Shown here: positions 15,005 through 24,081 of the stretch, piece after piece
How the letters are laid out: each line of letters begins with the position of its first letter
How positions within the stretch are numbered: the stretch's first letter is position 1
Assembly (NCBI GenBank): GCA_024234055.1
Contig: JACKOW010000003.1
Coordinates: 186,001-250,000, forward strand
From: Rhodanobacteraceae bacterium
GTDB taxonomy: Bacteria; Pseudomonadota; Gammaproteobacteria; Xanthomonadales; SZUA-5
DNA length: 64,000 nt
Direction: 5' to 3'
Program-made: the position numbers and the translations under genes
The notes under the pieces: model-generated
The model's database searches: none
Told to the model about the DNA's origin: nothing
Seen by the model: only the letters and a program-made list of their open reading frames with translations

Positions 15005-15354
15005 CCTCTCTAGGCCTGTACAACTACTGGATCGTGATCGGCCTGATGATGATCGGCCTGTACACGATGATTTCACGCGGCAATCTGGTGAAGAAACTGG
15101 TGGGCCTGAACGTATTCCAGACCGCCGTGTTCTTTCTCTACATCAGCATCGGCTTTGTCCACGACGGCGCCGTGCCCATCCTGACCGAAGGCGTCAGCCT
15201 GTACTCCAATCCGCTGCCTCATGTGCTGATCCTGACCGCCATCGTGGTCGGAGTGGCGACGACGGCTCTGGGTCTGGCACTGGTCATCCGCATCAAGGAA
15301 GCCTACGGGACCGTGGAAGAGGACGAACTGCAGCAGATGGACAACGACGCATGA
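15001..15354 (+). CDS. mnhC: Mrp/Mnh antiporter subunit C (NuoK-like)
   Basis: 117 residues with three helices. YTMISRGNLVKKLVGLNVFQTAVFFLYI (about 21-48) and NPLPHVLILTAIVVGVATTALGLAL (about 70-95) are typical of MnhC and its respiratory homologue NuoK. The protein links subunit B to the D-type subunits. The gap to the next gene is 49 bp, the only real spacer within the operon. Confidence 0.9.
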   Translation: MTSLGLYNYWIVIGLMMIGLYTMISRGNLVKKLVGLNVFQTAVFFLYISIGFVHDGAVPILTEGVSLYSNPLPHVLILTAIVVGVATTALGLALVIRIKEAYGTVEEDELQQMDNDA

Positions 15355-15403
15355 GTCTCCCGGGCCCGATGACCTGCCTTGAGATTCGAGGCGCAGCGCG
15401 GAC

Positions 15404-16879
15404 ATGAGTCCTCATCTGCAGGTCCTGATCGTGGTGATTCCTCTGCTGGCCGCGCCGCTGGCGGTGATGCTGCGAGGCGATCGCGCGCCTTGGGCGCTGG
15501 CCACCCTGGTCAGCTGGACCCTGCTCGCCATCGCTCTGGCGCTGGTGTTTCAGGTCCAGCAGCACGGCACGTTGAGCTACGCCCTGGGTGGCTGGGCGGC
15601 GCCGTGGGGCATCGAATACCGCCTGGACATGGCCAACGCTCTGGTGCAGTTGCTGGTGACCCTGGTCGCTGCCACGGTCTTTCCCTACGCCCGACTCAGC
15701 GCCCGACGTGAGATCGATCCCGACAACCATCCGGGCTTCTATGCCGCCCTGTTGCTGCTGCTGACCGGGCTGCTGGGCATTACCGCCACCGGCGACGCCT
15801 TCAATGTCTTCGTGTTCCTGGAAATCTCTTCGCTGTCGACCTACACCCTGATTGCCTTGGGTCGTGACCGACGGGCACTCACCAGTGCCTTTCGCTATCT
15901 GGTCATGGGTACTGTCGGCGCCACCTTCTTCCTGATCGGCGTCGGGCTGCTGTACGCCATGACCGGCACGCTCAACATGCAGGACCTCGCGGAACGCCTG
16001 CCGGCGGTGGCGCATACGCGCACCGTGATCACCGCAGTCGCTTTCGTCGTCGTCGGTGTCTGTCTGAAGCTCGCACTGTTTCCGCTGCACCTGTGGCTGC
16101 CCAACGCCTACACCTACGCGCCCTCGTCGGTTAGCGCGCTGATGGCCGCCACCTCCACCAAGGTAGCGGTCTATGTGTTGATTCGCTTCCTCTACGACAT
16201 CTTCGGCGTGAATTTCTCCTTCGGCCAGCTACCCCTTTCGCAGGTGCTGGCTGGACTTGCAGTCATCGGCATGCTGGTGGCATCGGCGGTGGCCATCAAC
16301 CAGAGTGATGTCAAGAAGGTACTGGCCTACTCCAGTGTGGCCCAGATCGGCTACGCGGTTGCCGGGCTGGCGCTGGCATCCACGCTGGGACTGACGGCGG
16401 CGCTTCTGCATCTGTTCAACCACGCCCTGATGAAAGGCGCGCTGTTCATGGCCTTGGGGGCCATCGCCTGGCGTATGGGCGGCACCGGCATCGACCAACT
16501 CAAGGGCTTGGGCCGAGCCATGCCCTGGACGCTGGCCGCTTTCGTCGCCGGCAGTCTGAGCCTGATCGGCGTACCGCTGACGGTAGGCTTCATCAGCAAG
16601 TGGTACCTGGTGCTGGCGGCACTGGAACAAGGCTGGTGGTGGCTGGTAGTCGCCATCCTGACCAGTTCGCTGATGTCGGTGGTTTACGTCTGGCGCGTCA
16701 TCGAAGTCGCCTATTTCCAGCCTTCCGAATCGCGTGATCGCACTCAGGAGGTGCCGCTGGGGCTGCTGCTGCCGACCTGGGCGCTGGTGGTTGCCAATGT
16801 CTATTTCGGAATAGACACACGCCTGACGGTGGGACTGGCTGAACAGGCTGCTCGCGCACTCACCGGGGTGCAGCCATGA
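15404..16879 (+). CDS. mnhD: Mrp/Mnh antiporter subunit D-like, ND2/4/5 family (first of three)
   Basis: 491 residues with about fourteen helices. Key proton-path residues of the family are visible: Glu in FVFLEISSLSTYTL (about 146), Lys in ALMAATSTKVAVYVL (about 251) and VKKVLAYSSVAQIGY (about 305). ALMKGALFMALGAI (about 345) fits the conserved broken-helix region. It is closest in pattern to MnhD. These subunits are homologous to NuoL/M/N and couple proton movement to cation export. The next gene overlaps by four bases. Confidence 0.9.
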   Translation: MSPHLQVLIVVIPLLAAPLAVMLRGDRAPWALATLVSWTLLAIALALVFQVQQHGTLSYALGGWAAPWGIEYRLDMANALVQLLVTLVAATVFPYARLSARREIDPDNHPGFYAALLLLLTGLLGITATGDAFNVFVFLEISSLSTYTLIALGRDRRALTSAFRYLVMGTVGATFFLIGVGLLYAMTGTLNMQDLAERLPAVAHTRTVITAVAFVVVGVCLKLALFPLHLWLPNAYTYAPSSVSALMAATSTKVAVYVLIRFLYDIFGVNFSFGQLPLSQVLAGLAVIGMLVASAVAINQSDVKKVLAYSSVAQIGYAVAGLALASTLGLTAALLHLFNHALMKGALFMALGAIAWRMGGTGIDQLKGLGRAMPWTLAAFVAGSLSLIGVPLTVGFISKWYLVLAALEQGWWWLVVAILTSSLMSVVYVWRVIEVAYFQPSESRDRTQEVPLGLLLPTWALVVANVYFGIDTRLTVGLAEQAARALTGVQP

Positions 16880-18339
16880 GCGCGCAGTGGCATCTGCTGC
16901 TGTGCCTGCTGATCCCGCTGGCCGGTGGTGCCGGCATCGTTGCCTGCAGGCGATGGCCGAACGTGCGCGAGGCAGTGACCCTGAGCACGGCGGTGGCCCT
17001 GTTCCTGAGCGCAATCTCGGTGTTGATGGATCTGAATGCGGGACTGACGCCGCGCCTGATGCTGGCTGAACCCATCCCGGGCGTCGCCCTCGCCTTGCGC
17101 GCTGAACCGCTGGGCATGATGTTTGCGCTGCTGGCCAGCGGTTTGTGGATAGTCACCTCGGTCTACGCCATTGGCTACATGCGCGCCAAAAGAGAGCAGA
17201 ACCAGACCCGCTTCTACCTGTGCTTCGCCATCGCCCTTTCAGGTGCCATGGGCGTGGCGCTGGCGGAGAATCTGTTCACGCTGTTCGTGTTCTACGAGAT
17301 GCTCACGCTGTCCACCTATCCGCTGGTGTCACACGCCGGGGATCGCAACGCCGTCAAGGGTGCGCGCACCTATCTCGGCATTCTGCTGGCCACCTCGATC
17401 GGATTGCTGCTGCCTGCCATCGTCTACACCTACAGTATCGCCGGCACGGTCAGCTTTACCCCGGGCGGCATCCTCGCCGGCAAGGCTGGCCAGACCGAGG
17501 CGGCGCTGCTGCTGGCACTGTTCGTGCTGGGCGTGGGCAAGGCGGCGGTGATGCCCGTGCACCGCTGGCTGCCGGCGGCCATGGTGGCGCCAACGCCGGT
17601 ATCGGCACTGCTGCATGCAGTGGCCGTGGTCAAGGCCGGCGTGTTCACCATCACCAAGGTGGTCATCTACATCTTCGGCACCGATTTCCTGGCGAGCATC
17701 CCGGCCGAGCGCCTGCTGGTCTATCTGGCCGGATTCACCGTCATCTCGGCCTCGGTGGTAGCCCTGCGCCAGGACAACATCAAGCGCCTGCTGGCCTATT
17801 CCACGATCAGCCAACTGTCCTACATCGTGCTCGCGGCACTGGTGCTCACACCTTTCGCCGAAATCGGTGCGGCCATGCACATGGTGGCCCACGCCTTTGC
17901 CAAGATCACGCTGTTCTTCACCGCCGGCGCCATCTACGTCGCTGCCGGCAAGACCCAGGTATCGCAGCTGGACGGCATCGGTCTGCGCATGCCGCTGACC
18001 ATGGCCGCCTTCACCATCGGCGCCCTGAGCATGGTTGGTGTGCCGCCCACGGCGGGCTTCGTGTCCAAGTGGTACATGATCGCCGGCGCCTTCCAGAACG
18101 ATCTGTACTTCGTGCTGGCGGTGCTGATCATTTCCACCGCCCTCAACGCCTTCTACTTCCTGCCGATCATCCATCGGGCCTTCTTCCGGGTGGAGACCGT
18201 GGCTCCGCGGATCGACCACCGTGAGGCGCCCTGGCCCATGGTGGCGGCGCTGGTCTGCACTGCGGCACTGACCATCCTGTTCTTCGTATTCAACGGACCC
18301 GCCGTCGACTTCGAAAAAGCCATCGTGCAAATGCCATGA
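16876..18339 (+). CDS. Mrp antiporter ND-like subunit (second D-type)
   Basis: 487 residues, overlapping the previous gene by four bases (ATGA). The conserved Glu is in FVFYEMLTLSTYPLV (about 138), the TM7-type Lys in HAVAVVKAGVFTITKVV (about 254) and a third motif in IKRLLAYSTISQLSYIV. Similar stand-alone D-type proteins occur in Mrp-like modules that also carry MbhD/E-like genes. A separate D-type copy next to a first one suggests two pumping subunits rather than the MnhA+MnhD pair of standard operons. It ends in an overlap with a small membrane protein gene. Confidence 0.88.
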   Translation: MSAQWHLLLCLLIPLAGGAGIVACRRWPNVREAVTLSTAVALFLSAISVLMDLNAGLTPRLMLAEPIPGVALALRAEPLGMMFALLASGLWIVTSVYAIGYMRAKREQNQTRFYLCFAIALSGAMGVALAENLFTLFVFYEMLTLSTYPLVSHAGDRNAVKGARTYLGILLATSIGLLLPAIVYTYSIAGTVSFTPGGILAGKAGQTEAALLLALFVLGVGKAAVMPVHRWLPAAMVAPTPVSALLHAVAVVKAGVFTITKVVIYIFGTDFLASIPAERLLVYLAGFTVISASVVALRQDNIKRLLAYSTISQLSYIVLAALVLTPFAEIGAAMHMVAHAFAKITLFFTAGAIYVAAGKTQVSQLDGIGLRMPLTMAAFTIGALSMVGVPPTAGFVSKWYMIAGAFQNDLYFVLAVLIISTALNAFYFLPIIHRAFFRVETVAPRIDHREAPWPMVAALVCTAALTILFFVFNGPAVDFEKAIVQMP

Positions 18340-18638
18340 GTGAATCCCGAGAAACGCACGCCAGCAGCGAGAGCGCATGGCTCAGCCGGCCGAAGACCAT
18401 CCGCCTGTTGTGGTGGCTGTTCGCAGTGGTTCTGGCCGCCACGCTGGTGGCTCAGTTTGCGGTGGACATGCACCCGCACTTCGGCGCCGACGGCTGGTTC
18501 GGATTCAATGCCGTCTATGGCTTTCTGACCTGTGTGGGCATGGTGCTGCTGGCGAAGGTGCTGGGCTGGGGGCTGAAGCGCCCCGACAGCTACTACGGCG
18601 CCGAGCCAGAGACCAGCGAGACTCGCAACGATGTTTGA
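18336..18638 (+). CDS. Small two-helix membrane protein within the Mrp operon
   Basis: 100 residues, overlapping both neighbours. Two hydrophobic helices lie at about 21-45 (LLWWLFAVVLAATLVAQFAVD) and 60-82. Between them is HPHFGADGWFGFNAVYGFL, which is shared by small membrane proteins encoded in comparable Mrp-type clusters. The C-terminus is acidic. It is not one of the named Mnh subunits. Its fixed position between two ND-like genes suggests a structural or assembly role; function unknown. Confidence 0.75.
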   Translation: MSESRETHASSESAWLSRPKTIRLLWWLFAVVLAATLVAQFAVDMHPHFGADGWFGFNAVYGFLTCVGMVLLAKVLGWGLKRPDSYYGAEPETSETRNDV

Positions 18639-20319
18639 GCTCGCCTTTCCGCCCGCCTTCATCCTGATCCTCGGCGCGCTGCTCATCGGCATCGCCCGAC
18701 CGGCGCTGCGCCCGGTGATCGTGCTCGGCGCGCCGTTGCTGACCCTGTGGGCGATCTGGCAGCTGCCCGATGGCGTGCTGCTCACCGCCAAATTCCTGAG
18801 CTACGACATCCAGTTGGTCGAAGCCAGCGCGGTGCGCCGCCTGTTCGCCACGGTGTTCACGCTGATGGCTTTCGGCGGCGGCCTGTTCGCGCTGCGCCAG
18901 GCGCGCTGGCAGGAACTGGCGGCGGCCTACGCCTACGCTGCCGGCGCGGTGGGCGTGAGTTTCGCCGGTGATCTGATCACCATGTTCCTGTTCTGGGAAT
19001 TCATGGCGCTGTTTTCCACGGTCGTGGTCTGGTGCGGCGGCACCGACGCGGCGCGCCGGGCCGGTGTGCGCTATGCCCTCATGCACCTGATCGGCGGCGT
19101 CGTGCTGAAGATCGGCATCGAAGGCATCATGATCCATACCGGATCCATCGAGATCCGTCCGCTGGCGCTGGACAACTTCGATGCCTGGGTCGTGTTGGTC
19201 GGCGTGCTGATCAACGCCGCCGCGCCGCCGGTCAGCGCCTGGCTGGCCGATGCCTATCCTGAAGGCAGCCCCTTCGGTACGGTGTTCCTGTCTGCCTTCA
19301 CCACCAAGACCGCGGTGCTGGCGCTGATCCTGCTGTTCCCGGGAACGCAGATCCTGATCTGGATCGGCCTGTACATGGTGTTCTACGGAATCATCTATGC
19401 GCTGCTCGAAAACGACATGCGCCGAATCCTGGCCTATTCCATCGTCAACCAGGTTGGATTCATGGTCTGCGGCGTCGGCATCGGCACCGAAATGGCCATC
19501 AACGGCGCCGCCGCCCATGCCTTTGCCCACATCATCTACAAGGCACTGCTGCTGATGAGCGCCGGCTCGGTGCTCTACCAGACGGGCAAGAGCAAGTGCA
19601 CCGATCTCGGTGGCCTGTACCGGTCGATGCCGATCACCACGATCTGCGGCGTGGTCGGTGCCCTGGCCATTTCAGCCTTTCCCTTCACCTCGGGCTTCAT
19701 CAGCAAGTCGATGATTTCCCAGGCCGCTGTCGACCAGCATCTGGTCTGGGTCTGGTATCTGCTGACGGCGGCATCCGCCGGCGTTTTCCTCCATGCCGGC
19801 ATCAAGTTCCCCTGGTTCGTGTTCTTCCAGAAGGATTCCGGCCTGCGACCCGCCGACCCGCCCTGGAACATGCGCGCGGCGATGATCCTGTTCGCGCTCG
19901 CCTGCGTGGTCATCGGCTGCTTCCCGCAGATCCTCTACACCCTGCTGCCCTACCCGGTCGCCTATGAACCGTATACCGGCGCACATCTGATCAGCCAGTT
20001 CCAGCTGCTGCTGTTCGCCGGCCTGGCCTTCTTCGTGATGCTCCCGGCCATGCGGCGCACCCTGACGATCAGCCTGGATACCGATTGGCTCTATCGCCGC
20101 GCGCTACCCGCCATCGCCGGCGGCGTGGAGCGAATCTGGGCTGCCCTGACTGGCTGGATCGCACGTCATTGGCACCAGCACGGACAATCGCGCCTGCACG
20201 CACTGATTCGCTGGAGCCTGCCCGGCGGCGCATTGGCCCGCACTTCTCCGGCCGGCAGCATGACCCTCTGGGTCACCGTCATCCTGGTGCTGGTCGTGGT
20301 GCTGGCGCAGCGCGGCTGA
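18631..20319 (+). CDS. Mrp antiporter ND-like subunit with C-terminal extension (third D-type)
   Basis: 562 residues, starting 8 bases inside the previous gene. The core has the family landmarks: Glu in LFWEFMALFSTVVVW (about 117), Lys in SAFTTKTAVLALIL (about 228), MRRILAYSIVNQVGF (about 265) and HIIYKALLLMSAGSV (about 300). After residue about 470 it has an extension with amphipathic sequence, an Arg/His-rich segment and a last hydrophobic helix (MTLWVTVILVLVVVLAQ). This is the last gene of the operon. The extension recalls the lateral helix of NuoL-type subunits, but I cannot show that from sequence. Confidence 0.86.
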   Translation: MFELAFPPAFILILGALLIGIARPALRPVIVLGAPLLTLWAIWQLPDGVLLTAKFLSYDIQLVEASAVRRLFATVFTLMAFGGGLFALRQARWQELAAAYAYAAGAVGVSFAGDLITMFLFWEFMALFSTVVVWCGGTDAARRAGVRYALMHLIGGVVLKIGIEGIMIHTGSIEIRPLALDNFDAWVVLVGVLINAAAPPVSAWLADAYPEGSPFGTVFLSAFTTKTAVLALILLFPGTQILIWIGLYMVFYGIIYALLENDMRRILAYSIVNQVGFMVCGVGIGTEMAINGAAAHAFAHIIYKALLLMSAGSVLYQTGKSKCTDLGGLYRSMPITTICGVVGALAISAFPFTSGFISKSMISQAAVDQHLVWVWYLLTAASAGVFLHAGIKFPWFVFFQKDSGLRPADPPWNMRAAMILFALACVVIGCFPQILYTLLPYPVAYEPYTGAHLISQFQLLLFAGLAFFVMLPAMRRTLTISLDTDWLYRRALPAIAGGVERIWAALTGWIARHWHQHGQSRLHALIRWSLPGGALARTSPAGSMTLWVTVILVLVVVLAQRG

Positions 20320-20499
20320 GGAAGCTCGGCGGTTGCAACCGCCCACGGCACCAGAGACCAGGTACTTCGCAGCACCCGCCAGAGTGCATCCGCCAGCGAT
20401 GGTCGAAAGCCGCTCCTGGAGGAAGCGGCAACAGCGGTGGGACAAATGGCGCCTTGATGACACCAATACCCCAGAATGGCACTCAAAGGGGGATGGGGA

Positions 20500-21183
20500 A
20501 TGGGGCTTTTGACATTGCTGGATGTCCTTTTGGGCCTGTTCTTCGTCTACATGTTGTTCGCGCTGATCGCCAGCGCCGTAAACGAAGCCATTGCCTCCGT
20601 GCTGAATTCTCGCGCCAAGTGGTTGCGTCGCGGTTTGTCCCGCCTGCTGCAGCCTTCGGAAATGGCACGGATCCTGTCTAGTCCACGGCTGATGTTCATT
20701 GAAGGCGAATTCAAGTCACAGGAGGGAAAGACGTTCAATCCGAGCTATCTGCGTTGGTCAGACTTGCTGCACGCCCTATGTTCCCGCGACGGATCGCCGG
20801 TTGATCCGCCGAGCATGACCTCGATCAGCGACCGTATTGCCGAGATGCCCGAGTCGCCGATCAAGACGATACTCTCCGAGCTTGCGAGCGAGGCGAACAT
20901 GAGCATGGAAGCATTCGAGCGCGCCTTCGAACGGTGGTACGAGGGCTTCGAGAACAGCCTTCGCAGCTGGTACCGCCAGAAAACCCAGTGTCAATCGGGC
21001 CTGGCTGCTGACGCTGCGGGCGCCGTGTTCGGGTCTGGAGTTCCAGCAGACGATCGGCATCAGCTCGAACAACAACATCATCGATCGGCGCTTCGACAAG
21101 ATCTACTTCGAGAATCAGATGTGCTTCTTCAGCCAGATTCAGCCGGTGGACTACAAGGCGCTGAAGCAGGAACGTCGGGCTGA
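20500..21183 (+). pseudogene. Truncated membrane protein gene joined to an unrelated fragment
   Basis: The reading frame encodes a credible N-terminal region of about 165 residues: a membrane helix (LLTLLDVLLGLFFVYMLFALIASAVNEAIA), then a soluble part ending WYRQKTQ. Proteins that start like this normally continue into more membrane helices after the last motif. Here the frame changes character at about 20990 and becomes low quality. A different frame then reads protein-like sequence for about 65 codons (from VNRAWLL to DYKALKQERR), running to about 21190. This looks like a deletion or insertion junction that removed the 3' half. The fragment may still be expressed as a short membrane protein. 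Confidence 0.5.
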
Positions 21184-21244
21184 ACACCGCGGACGCCTCA
21201 TAGGTGTTTGGGCATCGGCGAGTTGGGCGCCGGCCTGTCAGGCG

Positions 21245-21511
21245 TCAGGGCGCCACAAAGCCCGGCGGCTGTACCGAGCCTTCGCCGAAGAAGTACTTTT
21301 CCATCTCGTCGCGCAGAAATGCGCGGGCCTTGGGATCGACCGGCGACAGCCGATTCTCGTTGATCAGCATGGTCTGGTGAGCCAGCCATTCGCCCCAGGC
21401 GCGCTGCGAGACCTGATCAAAAATACGCTGACCAAGTTCGCCGGGATAGGGAATGCGGACCAGACCTTCCTGGTCGGCGCCGTAGCGTACGCAATGGATC
21501 AATCGGGACAC
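21245..21511 (-). CDS. yggX: YggX, possible separate product from an internal GTG start
   Basis: An internal GTG at 21511 gives an 88-residue protein of normal YggX length (E. coli 91). GAGGT lies 7 bases before the GTG on the coding strand. The sequence VSRLIHCVRYG corresponds to the usual MSRTIFC-type YggX start. It reads in the same frame as mutY, so this is an alternative start rather than an overlapping frame. Whether it is used cannot be told from sequence alone. Confidence 0.6.
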   Translation of the reverse strand: MSRLIHCVRYGADQEGLVRIPYPGELGQRIFDQVSQRAWGEWLAHQTMLINENRLSPVDPKARAFLRDEMEKYFFGEGSVQPPGFVAP

Positions 21512-22639
21512 GAGAATTACCTCAGGGGCGGGAATGGGCTGGGCGCAGGCGGCGGCCTGGCTCTCGATCAAACGCCGCACCGGCTGCGGCAGGCCAAGGG
21601 CGAGTGCCTCGGGGGTGGCAAACCAGCGCGTATCGTTATCTGTGAGGGCGGCTGCTTCGACTTCAACCGCCAAGACCTGGATGTCGAGCGAATAATGGGT
21701 GAACTCGTGCCTCAGAGAGGTCAAGACGCTGCTGCTGCGTGCGCGCAATCCATCACCATGCAGGATTTCAATCGCCGCTGCTTGCGTATCGGCTTCAGGC
21801 AAGGACCAAAGGCCCGCCCAAATGCCCGTCGGCGATCGCCGCTTCAGCAGCAAGCGCTGCTGGCGGTCCTGCACCCACAGTTGCACGCAACTGCGCAGTG
21901 GCCGTTCGCGCCGGACCCGCGCCTGGGGGAATTGGGCGACGGCGCCGGTCAGATGCGCCCCACAGTCATCCTGCAGCGGACACAACAGGCAGGTCGGGCG
22001 AGTGCGACTGCACACGGACGCACCCAGATCCATCAGCGCCTGCGTGTAGTCGGCCAGTCGCGCGTCGGGGAGCAACGATTCCGAGAGTTGCCAGAGGGCG
22101 GCCTGTGTGGTGCTGCTGGCCGGATCACCAGCGACCCTTCGATAACGCGACAACACCCGCCGGACATTGCCGTCGAGGATGGCGTGACGGGCACCATGAG
22201 CCTGCGCAAGGATGGCCCCGGCGGTGGATCGACCAATGCCCGGCAGCGCCAGCAACTGATGGAAATCGTCGGGCAGTTCGCCCCGGTGCTGCGCGACACA
22301 GATCTGCGCGGCCCGATGCAGATTGCGCGCCCGCGAGTAGTAGCCCAACCCAGACCATTGCGCCAGCACCTCGTCCAGACTGGCTGCAGCCAGTGCCGGC
22401 AGATCCGGGAAGCGTGTCAGAAAGGCCTCGAAATAGGGAATGACGGTCTGCACCTGGGTTTGCTGCAGCATCACTTCGGACAGCCAAACCCGATAGGGCG
22501 TGCGGGGATGCTGCCAGGGCAGATCGTGGCGACCATGCTGGTCGAACCAGGCCAGCAGGCGGCCGGCGAAGTCGGTTTCACTGCCTCCGAGGTCGCGCTC
22601 CTGAGCTCTCCCGTCGTCGCAGCGTTTGATGGATTGCAT
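21245..22639 (-). CDS. mutY: MutY adenine glycosylase fused in frame to YggX-type Fe(II)-trafficking protein
   Basis: 464 codons from ATG 22639 without a stop. Residues about 15-370 are MutY: SEVMLQQTQV carries the catalytic Glu, ALPGIGRSTAGAILA and LDGNVRRVL the HhH-GPD core with the catalytic Asp nearby, and CSRTRPTCLLCPLQDDC the four-Cys iron-sulfur cluster. A NUDIX-like domain with WAGLWSLPE follows. Residues 377-464 are a complete YggX (SRLIHCVRYG, IPYPGELGQRIFDQVS, QTMLINENRLS). MutY removes adenine opposite 8-oxoG; YggX protects iron-sulfur enzymes from oxidation. In E. coli these are adjacent separate genes. Here no stop lies between them, but a GTG at 21511 with GAGGT upstream sits exactly where free YggX would start, so both products may be made. 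Confidence 0.87.
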   Translation of the reverse strand: MQSIKRCDDGRAQERDLGGSETDFAGRLLAWFDQHGRHDLPWQHPRTPYRVWLSEVMLQQTQVQTVIPYFEAFLTRFPDLPALAAASLDEVLAQWSGLGYYSRARNLHRAAQICVAQHRGELPDDFHQLLALPGIGRSTAGAILAQAHGARHAILDGNVRRVLSRYRRVAGDPASSTTQAALWQLSESLLPDARLADYTQALMDLGASVCSRTRPTCLLCPLQDDCGAHLTGAVAQFPQARVRRERPLRSCVQLWVQDRQQRLLLKRRSPTGIWAGLWSLPEADTQAAAIEILHGDGLRARSSSVLTSLRHEFTHYSLDIQVLAVEVEAAALTDNDTRWFATPEALALGLPQPVRRLIESQAAACAQPIPAPEVILVSRLIHCVRYGADQEGLVRIPYPGELGQRIFDQVSQRAWGEWLAHQTMLINENRLSPVDPKARAFLRDEMEKYFFGEGSVQPPGFVAP

Positions 22640-22756
22640 GATTGGGTTCAGTGAGGGTGAGTGAAACAAGGCGTGTGAACCGGCAAGACACCCGCGAGCC
22701 CCGGCATTCCGACATCGCCCCCGGGTGCGCCTTCGGCTTGCCCGGGCTACTTTTGA

Positions 22757-24007
22757 TCAAGCCTTGCCCAGCTCCGGCGGCAGCAGCGCGTCGACGAATT
22801 CGTCAGCGACAAACTCGCGCAGATCCTCGCGCTTCTCGCCGACGCCGATGAAGCGCAGCGGCAGACCGAGTTCGCGGCACAGGGCGAAGACCATGCCGCC
22901 TTTGGCGGTGCCATCGAGCTTGGTCACGACCACGCCAGTGACGCCCACGGCCTGGTTGAACTGCTTGGCCTGATTCAGCGCGTTCTGGCCGGTGCCGCCG
23001 TCGATGACCAGCAAGGTCTCGTGCGGCGCGCCGGGGTCGATCTTGCCGAGCACGCGCTTGACCTTGGCCAGTTCCTGCATCAAATGACCCTGGGTGTGTA
23101 ATCGGCCGGCGGTATCGGCAATCAGCACATCGATGTTGCGCGACTTGGCGGCCTGCAGGGCATCGAAGATCACCGATGCGGAATCGGCGCCGCTGCCCTG
23201 GGCCACCACCGGCACCTGATTGCGCTCGCCCCAGGTCTTGAGCTGTTCGACCGCGGCCGCCCGAAAGGTGTCGCCGGCCGCCAGCATCACACTATGCCCG
23301 GCGAGCTTGTAGCGCATCGCCAGTTTGCCAATGGTGGTGGTCTTGCCGGCACCATTGACGCCCACCGTGAGAATCACAAAAGGCCGGGGCGTGCTCGGAA
23401 TCTGCAAGGGCAGCGCGTAGTTGGCGATCAGTCCGTGCAGTGACTTGCGCAAGGCTGCCAGCAGTTCATGGGCATCGGCGAACTCGCGCTTGCGCATGCG
23501 CACCCGCAGACCCTCGACCAGCTCGGTGCTGGCGACGACGCCGATATCGGCCTGGATCAGCGCCGTTTCCAGTTCTTCAAGCAGATCCTCATCCAGCTTG
23601 GGATTGCGCTTGAACAGCGTACCCACGCTGCCGGTGAGCGCCCGTGCCGATGCCGCCAGCCGCTCGCTGAGCCTGGGCGGCGGCGCGGGCCTGGGCTCGG
23701 CCGCGATCGCATCGATGGCGCTGCTGAAGGCCAGTGCGGGATCAAAGAACTCCTGCTGCGGCTGCGGCTCGAGCTCCGGCTCTCTCTCGAAAGTCGAGGC
23801 GGTCGTCGCGGCGCTGTCTACCCAAGCGGAAGTCGATTCGGGGACTCGCTCGGAGTCCGAACCACTCGTCAACGCCCCGACCTCGGGCACTGCAGCATCT
23901 GCTGCAATCGCCTCACTGGCGGCCGCGAGCGACTCCTCGGGTGGCGTTGCCAGCTCCGGCGGTCGAACCGGTGCATCAGTCTTGTCCTTGCGAAACCACT
24001 TGAACAT
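22757..24007 (-). CDS. ftsY: Signal recognition particle receptor FtsY
   Basis: 416 residues from ATG 24007 (MFKWFRKDK, a typical basic FtsY start). Residues about 10-120 form the acidic, Ala/Glu-rich A domain. The NG domain follows with the P-loop GVNGAGKTTTIGKL (about 220), the I-box region AAGDTFRAAAVEQL, DTAGR (about 300) and TKLDGTAKGG (about 360). FtsY docks ribosome-SRP complexes at the inner membrane and drives co-translational insertion. It is divergent from rsmD over a 74-bp gap, the usual ftsY-rsmD arrangement in gammaproteobacteria. Confidence 0.95.
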   Translation of the reverse strand: MFKWFRKDKTDAPVRPPELATPPEESLAAASEAIAADAAVPEVGALTSGSDSERVPESTSAWVDSAATTASTFEREPELEPQPQQEFFDPALAFSSAIDAIAAEPRPAPPPRLSERLAASARALTGSVGTLFKRNPKLDEDLLEELETALIQADIGVVASTELVEGLRVRMRKREFADAHELLAALRKSLHGLIANYALPLQIPSTPRPFVILTVGVNGAGKTTTIGKLAMRYKLAGHSVMLAAGDTFRAAAVEQLKTWGERNQVPVVAQGSGADSASVIFDALQAAKSRNIDVLIADTAGRLHTQGHLMQELAKVKRVLGKIDPGAPHETLLVIDGGTGQNALNQAKQFNQAVGVTGVVVTKLDGTAKGGMVFALCRELGLPLRFIGVGEKREDLREFVADEFVDALLPPELGKA

Positions 24008-24081
24008 GCGCGGCTGGATTGTTGTTTGCTGTAAAGCCCGCGATTCTAGCGGTCCCGCACCGCCGACGTATCCTGATCTTC

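Noticed and set aside
21119..22654. 511-codon plus-strand open frame opposite mutY-yggX
   Set aside because: Antisense to a gene with catalytic and iron-sulfur motifs. Its first 25 codons belong to the gene fragment at the end of the disrupted gene.
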